A stretch of 64,000 bases of DNA from assembly GCA_016648135.1 (NCBI GenBank), contig JADDOH010023095.1, positions 1 to 64,000 on the forward strand, written 5' to 3'. Position 1 is the stretch's first letter; every line of letters starts with the position of its first letter. The translations under genes were made by a program, and so were the position numbers. A model generated the notes under the pieces. It saw nothing but the letters and a program-made list of their open reading frames with translations, did no database searches and was not told the origin of the DNA. Shown in pieces: positions 55,201-64,000 of the stretch. The DNA is from Agrypnia vestita (taxonomy: Eukaryota; Arthropoda; Insecta; Trichoptera; Phryganeidae).

Positions 55201-58200
55201 ACGTTACCAGCAACTTCAAATTTGTTAGGTTTCAACTTGCAAATACCCTCAAGTTTGAAGTTGTTTTGAGGACTTTCTTAACTTGACTCGCGAGTGTTTT
55301 CTTCGTAGCCAAAATAATTTTTATGCCATAAAAGTACCATGGCGATTGTTACAGTAGTAAAAGCGGATTTTGTGATTTTTAAATAAGAAGTTCGAGGCGT
55401 AGTCAGACTACTTATGCTATGTTCGGACCATACAAAGAACTTGACAATCAGCAGCTACCAACTGTAAGGGACGTCATTTAATTTATTTTATTTGTCAAGA
55501 ACGACCTGAAATTCACGTATAATTGAAAAAATCCATCCAAATCAGATATATATGTGATTGTTTCCGAAGAGATCAACAATATTTGGACCTAAACTTCGAT
55601 TCCAGTTGCAACTATTTAATTAATGAAATCCAATTTCGAAAAGTATCTCAATTTGAAAAGATACCCCAAAAATAAACGAAATGATAGTTTTGAAAATAAA
55701 CTGAAATGTTTTTTAGTCATCTGAGAAACTTCTTGACGTTTCCGCTTGTAAATGCACTTCATTTGAATCTTGTTCGTGTCTAAAACCTAAGAAAGTTTAC
55801 ATCAATGAGAGAAGTTTTTGTTGGATCAAATAAATGATAGGAAAATGGTTATAAGCGGTTTTGATAAGAAAGAAACGGCTAGATTAATTAAACGACAGCA
55901 GAGATAAATTTTAGAGTCCATAAGGGTAACAAAAAAGTCGTGTTTTACTCAAGAAACCGATTCTGTCTCAGCAAATTGTGATGAAGATTCAGTGCGTGAA
56001 TCTTCCCCAGAAACGTATCCGATAACAGAAGCATCTCCGACAAACTCGCCCTAGACAGACACCATTGACTTCAACGGCGAATTGGAATACATTGCCTTTG
56101 CCGACAGTTGCTAAAATCTGTGATAGATACGGTTTATCTACGCAATCTGCTGCTGCTGTGGCTTCTGCGGCTTTGACTGACGTCGGCTTGGTCTCTACCG
56201 AAGATTTAACTTTTGGTTATTGATAAAAATAAGATCTACAGAGATGTATCTAAAGCCCGGAAGCTTCAAAAGATATTGGAGGTATTGTTATAAAAAGCAT
56301 TTACTTTGATGGACGAAAAGACCATCGCAAAGAAGTTTTAGAAGACCACATCTCAATTTTAGCACAGCCTGGATAAATTTATTTGGGACACACAATACCG
56401 AAAGACGTGGCACTGCAAAGGGAATTCTTATTTCGATCACAACTTTAGTAGAGGGTCGAGGTTGGAATTAAGATGACGTGATTTGCGTTGAATGTGACGG
56501 AACTGCAACTAAAACCGATTGGAAGGGTGGCGTGATTCAATATTTAGAGGAGTATTTGCAGAGACCGTTACAATGGTGTGTTTGTATGCTTCATGTCAAT
56601 GAGTTACCCCTTCGTCATTTATTCTTGACCTTAAATGGTGGCACTTAGGGTCCTAGAGAATATAACAGACGCCTCACAAAGTGTAACTGACGTTACTTCT
56701 AGAGATGGCTTTATTAGAACCAGGATGCAATCTCGAGCAGAAATGCCAAATTTTGGACACAAAAATAAGTTAAAATTTTTAGTTTTTGTCATTGATTATA
56801 ATCTATATTTTGTTTATTTTATTTTCTTGTGCTTTGTTTTATTAATTTCAATCCTAAAATACCTTTTAAACATGATTTTTTTTATTATTTTAGGCAAACG
56901 GTTTAACTATAAAAACGTAAAATTTACAAAACTTCAAAGCTCGGTAGAGCCCTCAAGATCAATTCTATTTTTTGTTACTTTTTTCGCAATTTGTGTAAAA
57001 TTACGCAAATTTTGATACCTCTTGTGATTGTGTAGCTGAAATTTTTTTTTCTCATACATGGACGGGATTTTGGATTCAATAATAAGTGACCTACAGCATC
57101 GTCTGTCTCTTGAAATACTTAATTTGTTTCAACTAAGCGTTTTCAAGCCAAAAAGCGAATACAGTAATCAAGACATTGAAACTGTGAAACAACTAGCAAC
57201 CGACTATACATTGTTACTAGATAATACTTCAGTTTCTGTCGTTGTAAACGAATATCGGCTGTGGATGGTGAAGTGGCAGCGGAGTCAGGACATATTTTAA
57301 ACCTTATTTTAAAGTGACCCCCCCCTGGCGCCAAAGCTGGATCCGCCCTTGATGTACATATACATATGTAGATATTATAAATGCATACAGTCGGTGTATA
57401 TGATCCAAGTATGAAGGAGAAGATTTTGTATCAATCACAAAACTGGGATTATAATTATTGCTTTTTTAAACAATAAAAAATAACAATGTGTTATAATTTT
57501 TGAACAATTCAAATAGGTGTAAGCTTTAAAATTAATAAGACCAATGTTATTTGGTTTGTCTGATTTTCAATATAAAATCGTATCATTAGTATTTTAAAAA
57601 ACAAATAAATCATTTAGTTTCAGAAAAAAATTACACGATTGTAAAAATCTACTTCTTTTTACCGCTCTTCGAAGATTAATGTCTTTTGGTTGTAATAAAT
57701 ATCAGGCCTGAATTTAATATGAGGCTGAATTCAGAGATTTCTCCCATTCTTTCGAACCGGTTATAAAATTAGCATTCTAATGCCGAAGCATTAGATGAAA
57801 ATTTTAATCATATATAGCATTTTTGAAAAACTTAAACGAATGTTTCTGTTCTTATAAAATCCTCCTCAAAAACAATTTATAGCTTAGTAGTCTGGAATAA
57901 GGATATAAAACATAGATACCTTCAATAAAATATTTTAAACAACAAGGATATAAAACCCAGATACTATAAAAAAAATAATATATATATATATTTATTTAAA
58001 ATATAAAATATACATATACCTATCACATAAAACAATTATAAAATAATTTTTGCGAATGGTTGATAATTTTATTGAGCGACATCTCTGACTGAAAGAGCAA
58101 CAGTCCACGCAATGGCCAATGCGGTGCACGGGGGCTCACGTTAGACAGTGGCTCAAAAATTCCACACCAAAAAATACTTTTCCCTGTGCTAATATGGACT

Positions 58201-58767
58201 AATAAAAATACCCCAGCAAGAAATAGAAAATTTTAAAAATATTTCCGTGCGTATTATAAAAATCCTTATCACCTTATTACTATAAAAATGATTATATTAT
58301 AAATTATATTATAAAAAGCCGTATCGCCTTAAATAAACGGTAATGGATGATTTACATACCTTTAGTTTACCTGAAACTAATTCACTGGAAAAGAGATCTT
58401 CTTCCAGTTTGTGACGAATTATAAAATATTTATGCATTTGTCAAAAGTTTGCATGCTCTGATTTTAAAAATCTATGAGTCTGTCACTCACTGCAAGAATT
58501 ACATTATTTTTATTATTGTTTTACAACTTTCAACCATTTATTTTACTTTTTCTCCTATAGAAATATTAACGGAGTTACAAATTTTGAAAAGTTTTGAACA
58601 GCTGCCAATTTAAAATTAAGAATCAATTTGAATGTGAATTAATAACAATTTAATTCATATTCAAATTTACTTTATACTTATCAAAATTCTTTAATGATTA
58701 TCATTTTTACTTTTTAAGGACCAATAGGATGATAAAACACAAGAAAACTTACCAGTTGGAATTTCAT
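52284..58767 (-). CDS. Small secreted cationic-tail peptide (58 residues, two exons)
   Basis: Exon 1 (58767-58753) is just MKFQL followed by GTAAG. Exon 2 (52445-52284) starts after CCAG and continues IFLVFVCLAVVVMCAP, which together make a textbook signal peptide with a cleavage site near CA-P. The mature part is acidic and polar (FDDSNTGSNHQGDYNSRPEN) and ends with an amphipathic basic tail, FELKKKFLKLLLIG, then TAA. The final Gly is a possible C-terminal amidation donor. This layout (signal, acidic pro-region, cationic helix) resembles insect antimicrobial or venom-type peptide precursors, but I recognise no family and assign no activity. A TATA box lies about 85 nt upstream of the ATG. 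The ~6.3-kb intron contains Penelope-like fragments, repeat arrays and a nested hAT element. A candidate poly(A) signal on this strand is at 51900-51905. Confidence 0.75.
52565..53227 (-). pseudogene. Penelope-like element, GIY-YIG end and 3' UTR
   Basis: 53227-53140 encodes GVSKLICIDCDYFYIGKTCR then NFEVRVKEHL, a GIY-YIG endonuclease start. After a MITE (52970-53134) the frame resumes with PLAMDHSFHINKGLQILRTN and KLEILEIRKS. The 3' UTR ends in the GGGGCCATGGGCTCTGAAAC signature near 52620. The reverse transcriptase part is missing (5'-truncated). Confidence 0.7.
52970..53134. repeat. PIF/Harbinger-like MITE inserted in the Penelope fragment
   Basis: 165 bp with ends GGCCTCGGGTACGAT and inverse, flanked by TAA on both sides (3-bp duplication typical of PIF/Harbinger). 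GC-rich compared with its surroundings. Confidence 0.75.
53228..53830 (+). repeat. Array 2 of the ~130-bp module
   Basis: Begins CTATACCTATAAAACTCAAT and (GTCT)n, then about five units of CTGTACCGTTTGACCGAT, GGACTCGGCGAGTAACATAG, CCCCTTCCCCTCCCCCTGAC. Directly abuts the Penelope GIY-YIG fragment. Confidence 0.75.
53831..54538. other. AT-rich spacer inside the small-peptide intron
   Basis: Short direct repeats of TTAATTATATTAAAATAAA near 54175-54230. No gene. Confidence 0.4.
54547..57351 (+). mobile_element. hAT element interrupted by a second transposon
   Basis: Ends CAAGCGCGGATCCAGG and inverse CTGGATCCGCCCTTG are flanked by an exact 8-bp duplication ATGTACAT (54539-54546, 57352-57359). 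Transposase pieces lie at both sides of the insert: RANNQPAQSAEEYFRRAIY (54893-54950) and MDGILDSIISDLQHRLSLEI (57058 on), consecutive in hAT transposases. The remainder is deleted. Confidence 0.8.
54953..57053 (+). mobile_element. Transposon nested in the hAT element, unclassified
   Basis: It splits the hAT transposase frame and is flanked by ATACAT (54947-54952 and 57054-57059). Subterminal inverted repeats: TAGGGTTCTACCGATCTACA near 55042 and its inverse near 56950. Frame pieces on +: YFDGRKDHRKEVLEDHIS near 56310, VECDGTATKTDWKGGVIQYL near 56490 and RPLQWCVCMLHVNELPLRHL near 56560. This protein type is known to me from other insect genomes but unnamed; CDGT could be part of a DDE core. 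Stops abound. Confidence 0.6.
57360..58752. other. Rest of the small-peptide intron, no gene
   Basis: AT-rich; (TA)n near 57970-57990. No repeat partner recognised. Confidence 0.4.
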
Positions 58768-58849
58768 TTTGAATTATTCAGCAGTGCCTAGCAAATGAAC
58801 AGATGAGCAGGTAATCACTGTTTGATAGACACATAAGCTGAACACCTTG

Positions 58850-58857
58850 TATATATA
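58850..58857 (-). promoter_or_regulatory. TATA box of the small secreted peptide gene
   Basis: TATATATA on the - strand, 83-90 nt upstream of the ATG at 58767. About 30 nt further down is TATCAAACAGT, which could hold the start site. A strong TATA box fits an inducible gene; inducibility is inference. Confidence 0.55.
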
Positions 58858-58867
58858 GTAGCATAAA

Positions 58868-59680
58868 GTCATCTATGGAGGGAGTGCTTCGTCAAAATTT
58901 ATGAATCATACCAAGGGTCAAATTGCAAAACCACAATTAAACAAATCAACACAAAATCAATCAGCATCAATAATTGTGATTTGGTAAGTCATACAAATGA
59001 AATAATTTTAAATTTTATTGTGTCATATTAGATATTTACACATAAATACATATTTTATAAAGACCTCTAAGACAATCTATCAGGGTCAATAACAACCTGC
59101 TGACTGTATACTTTTTCATGAGAAGAACTACAGATGTCTCTAGCATAGTCCCATCAAATATATGGAAGATTTTCAGATTTGGAACACATACAAAATATGA
59201 TAATGTGTGGATGTTCTTACACTGGAATTGGTGAACATTGTATTGTGTAGAGTGATCACTTAAACCAGCTCATACAGGTTGTGGGCCCTGGGTCATTGTA
59301 TATAATACTCCCGTACACGTTTCTCATATAAATAGCTCATTTATTATTATGTATTGAGAAAACTGTAGTGGTACCCAGCCGATCCACGCCAGTACCTGTC
59401 TTCGATAGCGAGGACTCAGTTCGAGCTACGGACATGGCGACACCACACTAGTTGGGCTTCTGCTGTAACATTGGGCAGGCCTGTGCCGCGTTAAATCATC
59501 TATTCCTTTGTTCATCATTTATATTATTTATTACTTGTACATTTTCACTAGCTCCCGGGGCATATCCCCGGGTAGAAATAAACAATGACATCAAATCGCT
59601 CTTTCATTCCATCGATCTACTGCCAACGTTCTCTAAAAAAATAATGCCCCAATTTAGCAAAATATGTATTAATACCAATA
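58868..59680. other. Upstream of the small-peptide gene, no gene
   Basis: 59250-59290 shares GTGATCACTTAA and neighbours with 5990-6060. Otherwise unresolved. Confidence 0.35.
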
Positions 59681-59684
59681 AAAT

Positions 59685-60055
59685 TCAATGTCTGTCTGTT
59701 CACTATACAAATCTACACAGTTTGACCGATCTGAACCGTATTTTGAATACTTGTTTTTCAGAAACCAGCAGGTTAACATAGGCGACATTTCTCTCCTCTC
59801 CCTTTACCCCTCCCACTCTCCCCGATATATTTTCTAGACAAATCTACACCGTTTAACCAATCTGACCCAAATTTTGCATACATATTAAGACCTGGCAGAT
59901 CACATAGGTGACATTTGCCCCCTTCCCCTTTACCCCACCCCTCCTTCCTTTCTTTATATTTTCTATATAAATCTAAACCGTTTGATCTAGCTGACCAAAA
60001 TTTTGCATATTTATTCTTTAAGACCCGGCGGAAAACATAGGCCATATTTTCTCCT
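59685..60055 (+). repeat. Array 3 of the ~130-bp module
   Basis: AATTCAATGTCTGTCTGTTC then about three units (CTACACAGTTTGACCGATCT; GTTAACATAGGCGACATTTC; TTTACCCCTCCC). Diverged from arrays 1 and 2. Confidence 0.65.
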
Positions 60056-60301
60056 TATGATTATGTTTGAGTTGTAGTGATGATTGGGGTTTGTCCTGGG
60101 GCCCTGTGCATCACATAATTCAAGCATTCTTAAATAACTTAGCATGTGGAGTACACATTTCAGATACAAAGTTAAATGACTTTGAATCTGAAATGCAAAA
60201 TTGTAACTTGTTTTAAGATATGTATATGGAATAAATTTGTTTTTTTTGCTAACAATATCAAAAGATGGCACGGACTTGAATATTTTATTAGTGTATAATA
60301 T

Positions 60302-60378
60302 GATCTCACCGGGAATAGAACTCGGAACCCTCGGTGTGAGAGGCCAGTGTCATACCCATAGGGCTAAGAGGGCCGCCA
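60302..60378 (-). repeat. tRNA-derived SINE head
   Basis: On the - strand TATGACACTGGCCTCTCACA then CCGAGGGTTCCGAGTTC; same family as 29768-29940. Confidence 0.55.
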
Positions 60379-60459
60379 TATTGATGTTCATGTTTTCTTA
60401 TTATTTCGATTGGTTACCAAGTCTCATTACTGAGTTTATTTTTAAGTTTTGTTATGATT

Positions 60460-61098
60460 ATACAATATTATTATCTTTTATATAAATATGTATATATGTG
60501 GTGGCCAAAGACACGTACACACACACACCCGTGTAATGAGGTACCGCATATGCTGACATCGAAGTACGGCAGGCCGTCGCCCTCGATACAGAGGTTGAGG
60601 CAAGATCGCTGAGCACAGCAAACAGGCGACAATGTAAGCCGGGCCAATGGCCGAGTACAAAGGCAATGTATAGCAGAGGGCATGGAGAGCAAGGAAACGC
60701 ACCTTGTTGATCTATACTAAATACCACACGCGCGGCCGAGTAAAGACGAATCATAACACCCCCAATTCCTTTGTTCACGATCACTATATAAACGGTAGTC
60801 TCCAGAGCAGACCATCTCACTCCTGCGGGGTTTTTCGAATACGGCGGAAGCCCTCTTCGTTATACATCTCACTTTGACGTGAACCGCTTATACTGCGGAA
60901 GCTCTCGCCATTAATCGACTCCTTATTGTGTAACTGTAATTACTATTGCTTGCCCAACGTAACTTGGCGTGCGGCGAATTTTGAACTAAAACCCGCCCCG
61001 CCCGCACCCGGCGGTAACCTCTCGCCCTGTCATTTAGTTCAATTTTGTATTTGGTCGGGAACTGTGACATCTTGATTACCAATATACACTGAATTATT
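60460..61098 (+). other. GC-richer segment, possible LTR
   Basis: TATATAAACGG near 60784 followed by CAGAGCAGACCATCTCACTC looks like an LTR core promoter, and base composition differs from the flanks. Boundaries, primer-binding site and partner are not found. Confidence 0.3.
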
Positions 61099-61245
61099 AT
61101 GTCCAAAACAGTCCGGGATGGTGCAAGAATAATTGCCAATGAAGTATTAAAGTTTTGCGAAGCTGAAAAAGCGAATAATGGACCGATATTACCATCTGAC
61201 AGTTTGACAGATAGAACGACTGCCATTACTGCATGGTTTCTTTAG
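61099..61245 (+). pseudogene. N-terminal fragment of a transposase-like protein
   Basis: 48 codons: MSKTVRDGARIIANEVLKFC then EAEKANNGPILPSDSLTDRT. This opening resembles the N-terminal helix of Tc1-like/DDE_3 transposases found in insects. It stops before the helix-turn-helix. Confidence 0.45.
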
Positions 61246-61472
61246 TGCTGCCCGACCAAATTTCTGTATTTAATATGACACCGGTCATTCTGTACATTAT
61301 GTATTGTGTAATAAATTTACATCCTGACAACTTCTGTTACGCGACAGGGACGCCCTCCCTCGCACGCCAAGTTATAGTGGTACGTCTATATACTTGTAAC
61401 TTTGTCATTATTAAATCTCAATAAATACTATTCAAACACTGCGGCTTCATCCTCATCAGTCTTCCCACATAT

Positions 61473-62068
61473 CGACGGCTCCTACGTATAATATCGTAAC
61501 CCACAAAATTCAATTTTACAGGAGAAGGATTTGAACATATTTTCGTCCGGTATAAATCTAAATATTGCCCAATTTTGTAATTTTGTTTCAATATTTTACT
61601 TTATACTGTAGTCTATAAATAATCACAAAACAGTCGAAATAATTCAAGGTTTTTGTAGAAATGCACATACGATATTATACTTTGGAAAAGACGCGACCTA
61701 AAATATCGTATAAATGACTTACAACATTTAACTTCGGAAAAGACGTGATGTAAAATATTGTATAAATTGCTTACAACATTTTACTTCGGAAAAGACACGA
61801 CGTAAAATAACGTAAGTGTTACATACGATAAAATTATCTTATGTTATTTTCCAACGCAAACTATCGTAAGTGTTACATACGATAGTATACTTCGTAAAAA
61901 ATATGTGATTGTTTGAGATACGATAAAATACGTCCGAAAAAAACGTTATTTATTGCAGAATATTTTTTTCTTTCTTGGAAATAAAGATATAATTAAATAC
62001 ATATGAAATACACAAAAAACTAAAAATCGTCGATTTGTGGGTTACGATATTATACGTAGGAGCCGTCG
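61473..62068. mobile_element. TIR MITE with GGCTCCTACG ends and internal tandem repeat
   Basis: Ends CGACGGCTCCTACGTATAAT and inverse. The interior (61660-61910) repeats a ~60-bp unit with GGAAAAGACGCGACCTAAAA and CGTATAAATGACTTACAACA. The hairpin at 20742-20983 shares both ends. Confidence 0.75.
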
Positions 62069-62098
62069 ATATATATATATATATGTTAGCTTTAATTT

Positions 62099-62766
62099 CT
62101 TTGGGGGTAACCCGCGTCAAAATCTGATCCTCAGAAGGATCGTTCGTCAACCAACGTTTTGCCTGAATCGCAACAGGCATCTTCAGGGTGCCTTGTTAAT
62201 AAATTTCCGTCACGAAGGGCAGTGTGAGCATGTCCGTTCGTATCGGAAGCTTATTACCAAAATGCGGTCTGGCAAGTCAAAATCTAAATTTAGGTACTTC
62301 GGTCATTATTAGCCTTAATGGTTTTTGGGAATTTGATATAGAATATTGGGTATTCTCGGCCGTTGTTGGCCATAATGGCGTTTGATTGACTCCTTGTGAT
62401 GCGCTTTGTATTCGATGGTGTGTCTATTGTGTCAATATTTACCTGTTCGGTGGTTGTATTTAATTGGTTTTTGAGCGTTATTATATTATTATTTTTACTA
62501 TGAAATCTAATGTTGATTAAAATGTTTTTCCATGCCGGTGGGAGACGTATGCCATCATCTCTATTGTTGATGATATTCATTATTTTATTCATAGCTTCTC
62601 TAAATATCCTCACTGTTTCACTTTGGACATTCGCTATTACTCGTTTATTATTAAAGTCTATACTGTGGCCCTCTTCGAGCGTGTGTTGGACAAGCAACGA
62701 TGTTAGTATTTGGTTGGTCATATCAACCCTTTTGAGGATCAGATTTTGACATGGGTTACCCCCAAA
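62099..62766 (-). pseudogene. Penelope-like fragment bounded by inverted ~40-bp repeats
   Basis: 62721-62290 encodes LLVQHTLEEGHSIDFNNKRV, SETVRIFREAMNKIM and NNRDDGIRLPPAWKNIL, the region after the GIY-YIG core in Penelope-like ORFs. Left 62099-62140 and right 62731-62766 carry the same TTTGGGGGTAACCC...GATCCTCA sequence in inverted orientation. Confidence 0.65.
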
Positions 62767-63350
62767 TAAATTAATATTAACATTATACTATAATAACCCT
62801 ACGTGGTAGACCATCCATCTGAGTAGCGAAATCGGCAGGATCTGTAGGCAACCTTCTTTTCTTGCTAGAAAAGTTTTGAGAAGGAAGGTTGATTGTGTGG
62901 TTGGTTGTTGAGTGTACGCAAAGTGTGTAATTCTAGATTACATCAATTCTATAACTTTTTTAGTCTATCTTCAAATACATATATACTTAAAAGATTTAAT
63001 AAAAAAAATTTGACGAATAAACAGGAAATAGTTGGGGAAAATCTTTTCAACAGGCTTACAAAAAGAATAATAACTAAATGGACAAAGTTCAAAGAGTGTG
63101 GTCATAAATAAATAAAAAAGCGGAGTTCCGATAATGCAATATAATTCAAATATTTCCTCAAACGTTCCCTTAGCTGGTATGCTGATAAACGATAAGTATT
63201 ATTATTATTCTGCTGTAGTTAAATATATTTGTTGATTAATCAAGTGGCGGCACCCTAATCTTGAATCAAACAGGTTTCAACCAACACTGTTTTTCCCTAT
63301 ATGATTTTTTTTTCGTCATATCAGTATTATGTTGCGGCCCGTGTAATTTA
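62767..63350. other. Intergenic, nothing resolved
   Basis: 62893-63110 + strand has an open frame with Lys/Asn/Phe-rich content (ILKRFNKKNLTNKQEIVG, TKWTKFKECGHK) that could be a Penelope-type C-terminus tail; too weak to call. Confidence 0.3.
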
Positions 63351-63354
63351 AGCC

Positions 63355-63660
63355 ATGTATTCACTAGGGGACAAATTGCCCCTCAACAGCACGCGCGGCA
63401 TAGAGTCTACGTGACGTTGCAACATCGTGCACTGTTCCGCGACGTCGCGCACAACATAGTGCGGCATTTCTACGTGCCGTGGCAACGTTGCCATGCGCAC
63501 GGTACCCGAGCGAGCCCACTGCAACATTACGCGGAGCGTCAGTACCACGTGGCATGTTTACAAGTGAATACGCATGCGCTGTATCTGTCAAGATGACAAT
63601 GTGGGGAAACGAAATTGTTCTTGAACTCATCGAGCAGTATCGATCGAAGATCACATAGAA
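63355..63660 (+). pseudogene. GC-rich transposon end with MADF-like start
   Basis: A GC-rich block (63370-63560) rich in ACGTGGCA, GCGGCA and CGTGCC words, possibly a terminal region, precedes MTMWGNEIVLELIEQYRSKI at 63592-63651, which resembles the opening helix of MADF domains found in PIF/Harbinger accessory proteins. A TAG follows. No second terminus in the window. Confidence 0.4.
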
Positions 63661-63857
63661 TATCCGTCCTTCTTTCTCTTTGCAGTAAATAATTTCGCAT
63701 TCTCCTCTTTTTTCTCCTCTTACGTTTCGATAAACTCATTAACATAAACAGATACGCAGCTGTCATTATAACCTCATAGGGCGACATTTCCGCGACGTGT
63801 AGAAAACAATAATTATTTGCAAAAAGGACCTTGTTTTTAATAATATTCAATTTACTA

Positions 63858-63920
63858 CAGTAAAACCTCGTTAATTTGAAATTGCGACCCAAAAAAACAT
63901 TTCGAATTGCGCGGAACCCC
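63858..63920 (+). repeat. pogo-type MITE left end fragment
   Basis: CAGTAAAACCTCGTTAATTT then AAATTGCGACCCAAAAAAAC; truncated before 63925. Confidence 0.6.
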
Positions 63921-64000
63921 TTTTCGCCAAATGAGATACCGCAGCTGTCATCATAACCTCATCGGGTGACATTTCCGCGACAAGATATGCGAGTCCTGGT

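Noticed and set aside
60458..60820. 120-codon - ORF (and overlapping ones) as a gene
   Set aside because: Several overlapping frames are open together in a GC-richer, LTR-like stretch; no motif supports coding.

Overview
The window is AT-rich, intron-rich animal DNA. The exon structure, the repeat families and the closest protein resemblances I recognise all point to an insect; I cannot place the order. Three protein genes can be supported. (1) HDAC6 on the + strand (22819-49084) is complete, with 18 coding exons in one transcript and an extra alternative exon, 1170 codons, two deacetylase domains and a C-terminal ubiquitin-binding zinc finger. (2) The mitochondrial intermediate peptidase MIPEP lies on the - strand (19538 down to 5242). 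Only its N-terminal half is here; the HEXXH metallopeptidase core must lie left of the window. (3) A small gene on the - strand (58767 down to 52284) encodes a 58-residue secreted peptide with a cationic tail ending in Gly. A 94-codon ORF (22691-22407, -) sits head-to-head with HDAC6 and may be the first cistron of a two-cistron MIPEP transcript.

Layout. 1-5.2 kb: broken LINE ORF1, LTR-like debris, and a young non-autonomous LTR element (1970-4017) whose only ORF joins a coiled-coil gag-like head to a captured HSP70 fragment. 5.2-19.5 kb: MIPEP exons with introns holding hAT, pogo-type, foldback and LINE copies. 19.6-22.4 kb: a dead Tc1 element and MITEs inside the next MIPEP/94-codon-ORF intron. 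22.7-22.8 kb: a compact 127-bp divergent promoter region. 22.8-49.1 kb: HDAC6, with introns containing a pogo-type element with CENP-B-like remnants, a foldback element, a perfect 34-bp hairpin, a 2.1-kb TIR transposon with 4-bp target duplication, and several LINE tails. 49.3-64 kb: repeat-dominated, with the small-peptide gene spanning a nest of two DNA transposons (a second element inside a hAT), Penelope-like fragments, and three arrays of one ~130-bp repeat module.

The most interesting signal is in HDAC6. Two 60-nt, phase 0-0 exons (35628-35687 and 35739-35798), separated by only 51 nt, encode alternative versions of the same 20 residues of catalytic domain 1. Both keep the zinc-ligand Asp, but they differ at the position equivalent to the CD1 substrate gatekeeper: Glu in the first, Lys in the second. 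Eight of the ten shared residues use different synonymous codons, so this looks like an old, selected duplication. Splicing would then retune substrate choice of the first deacetylase domain.
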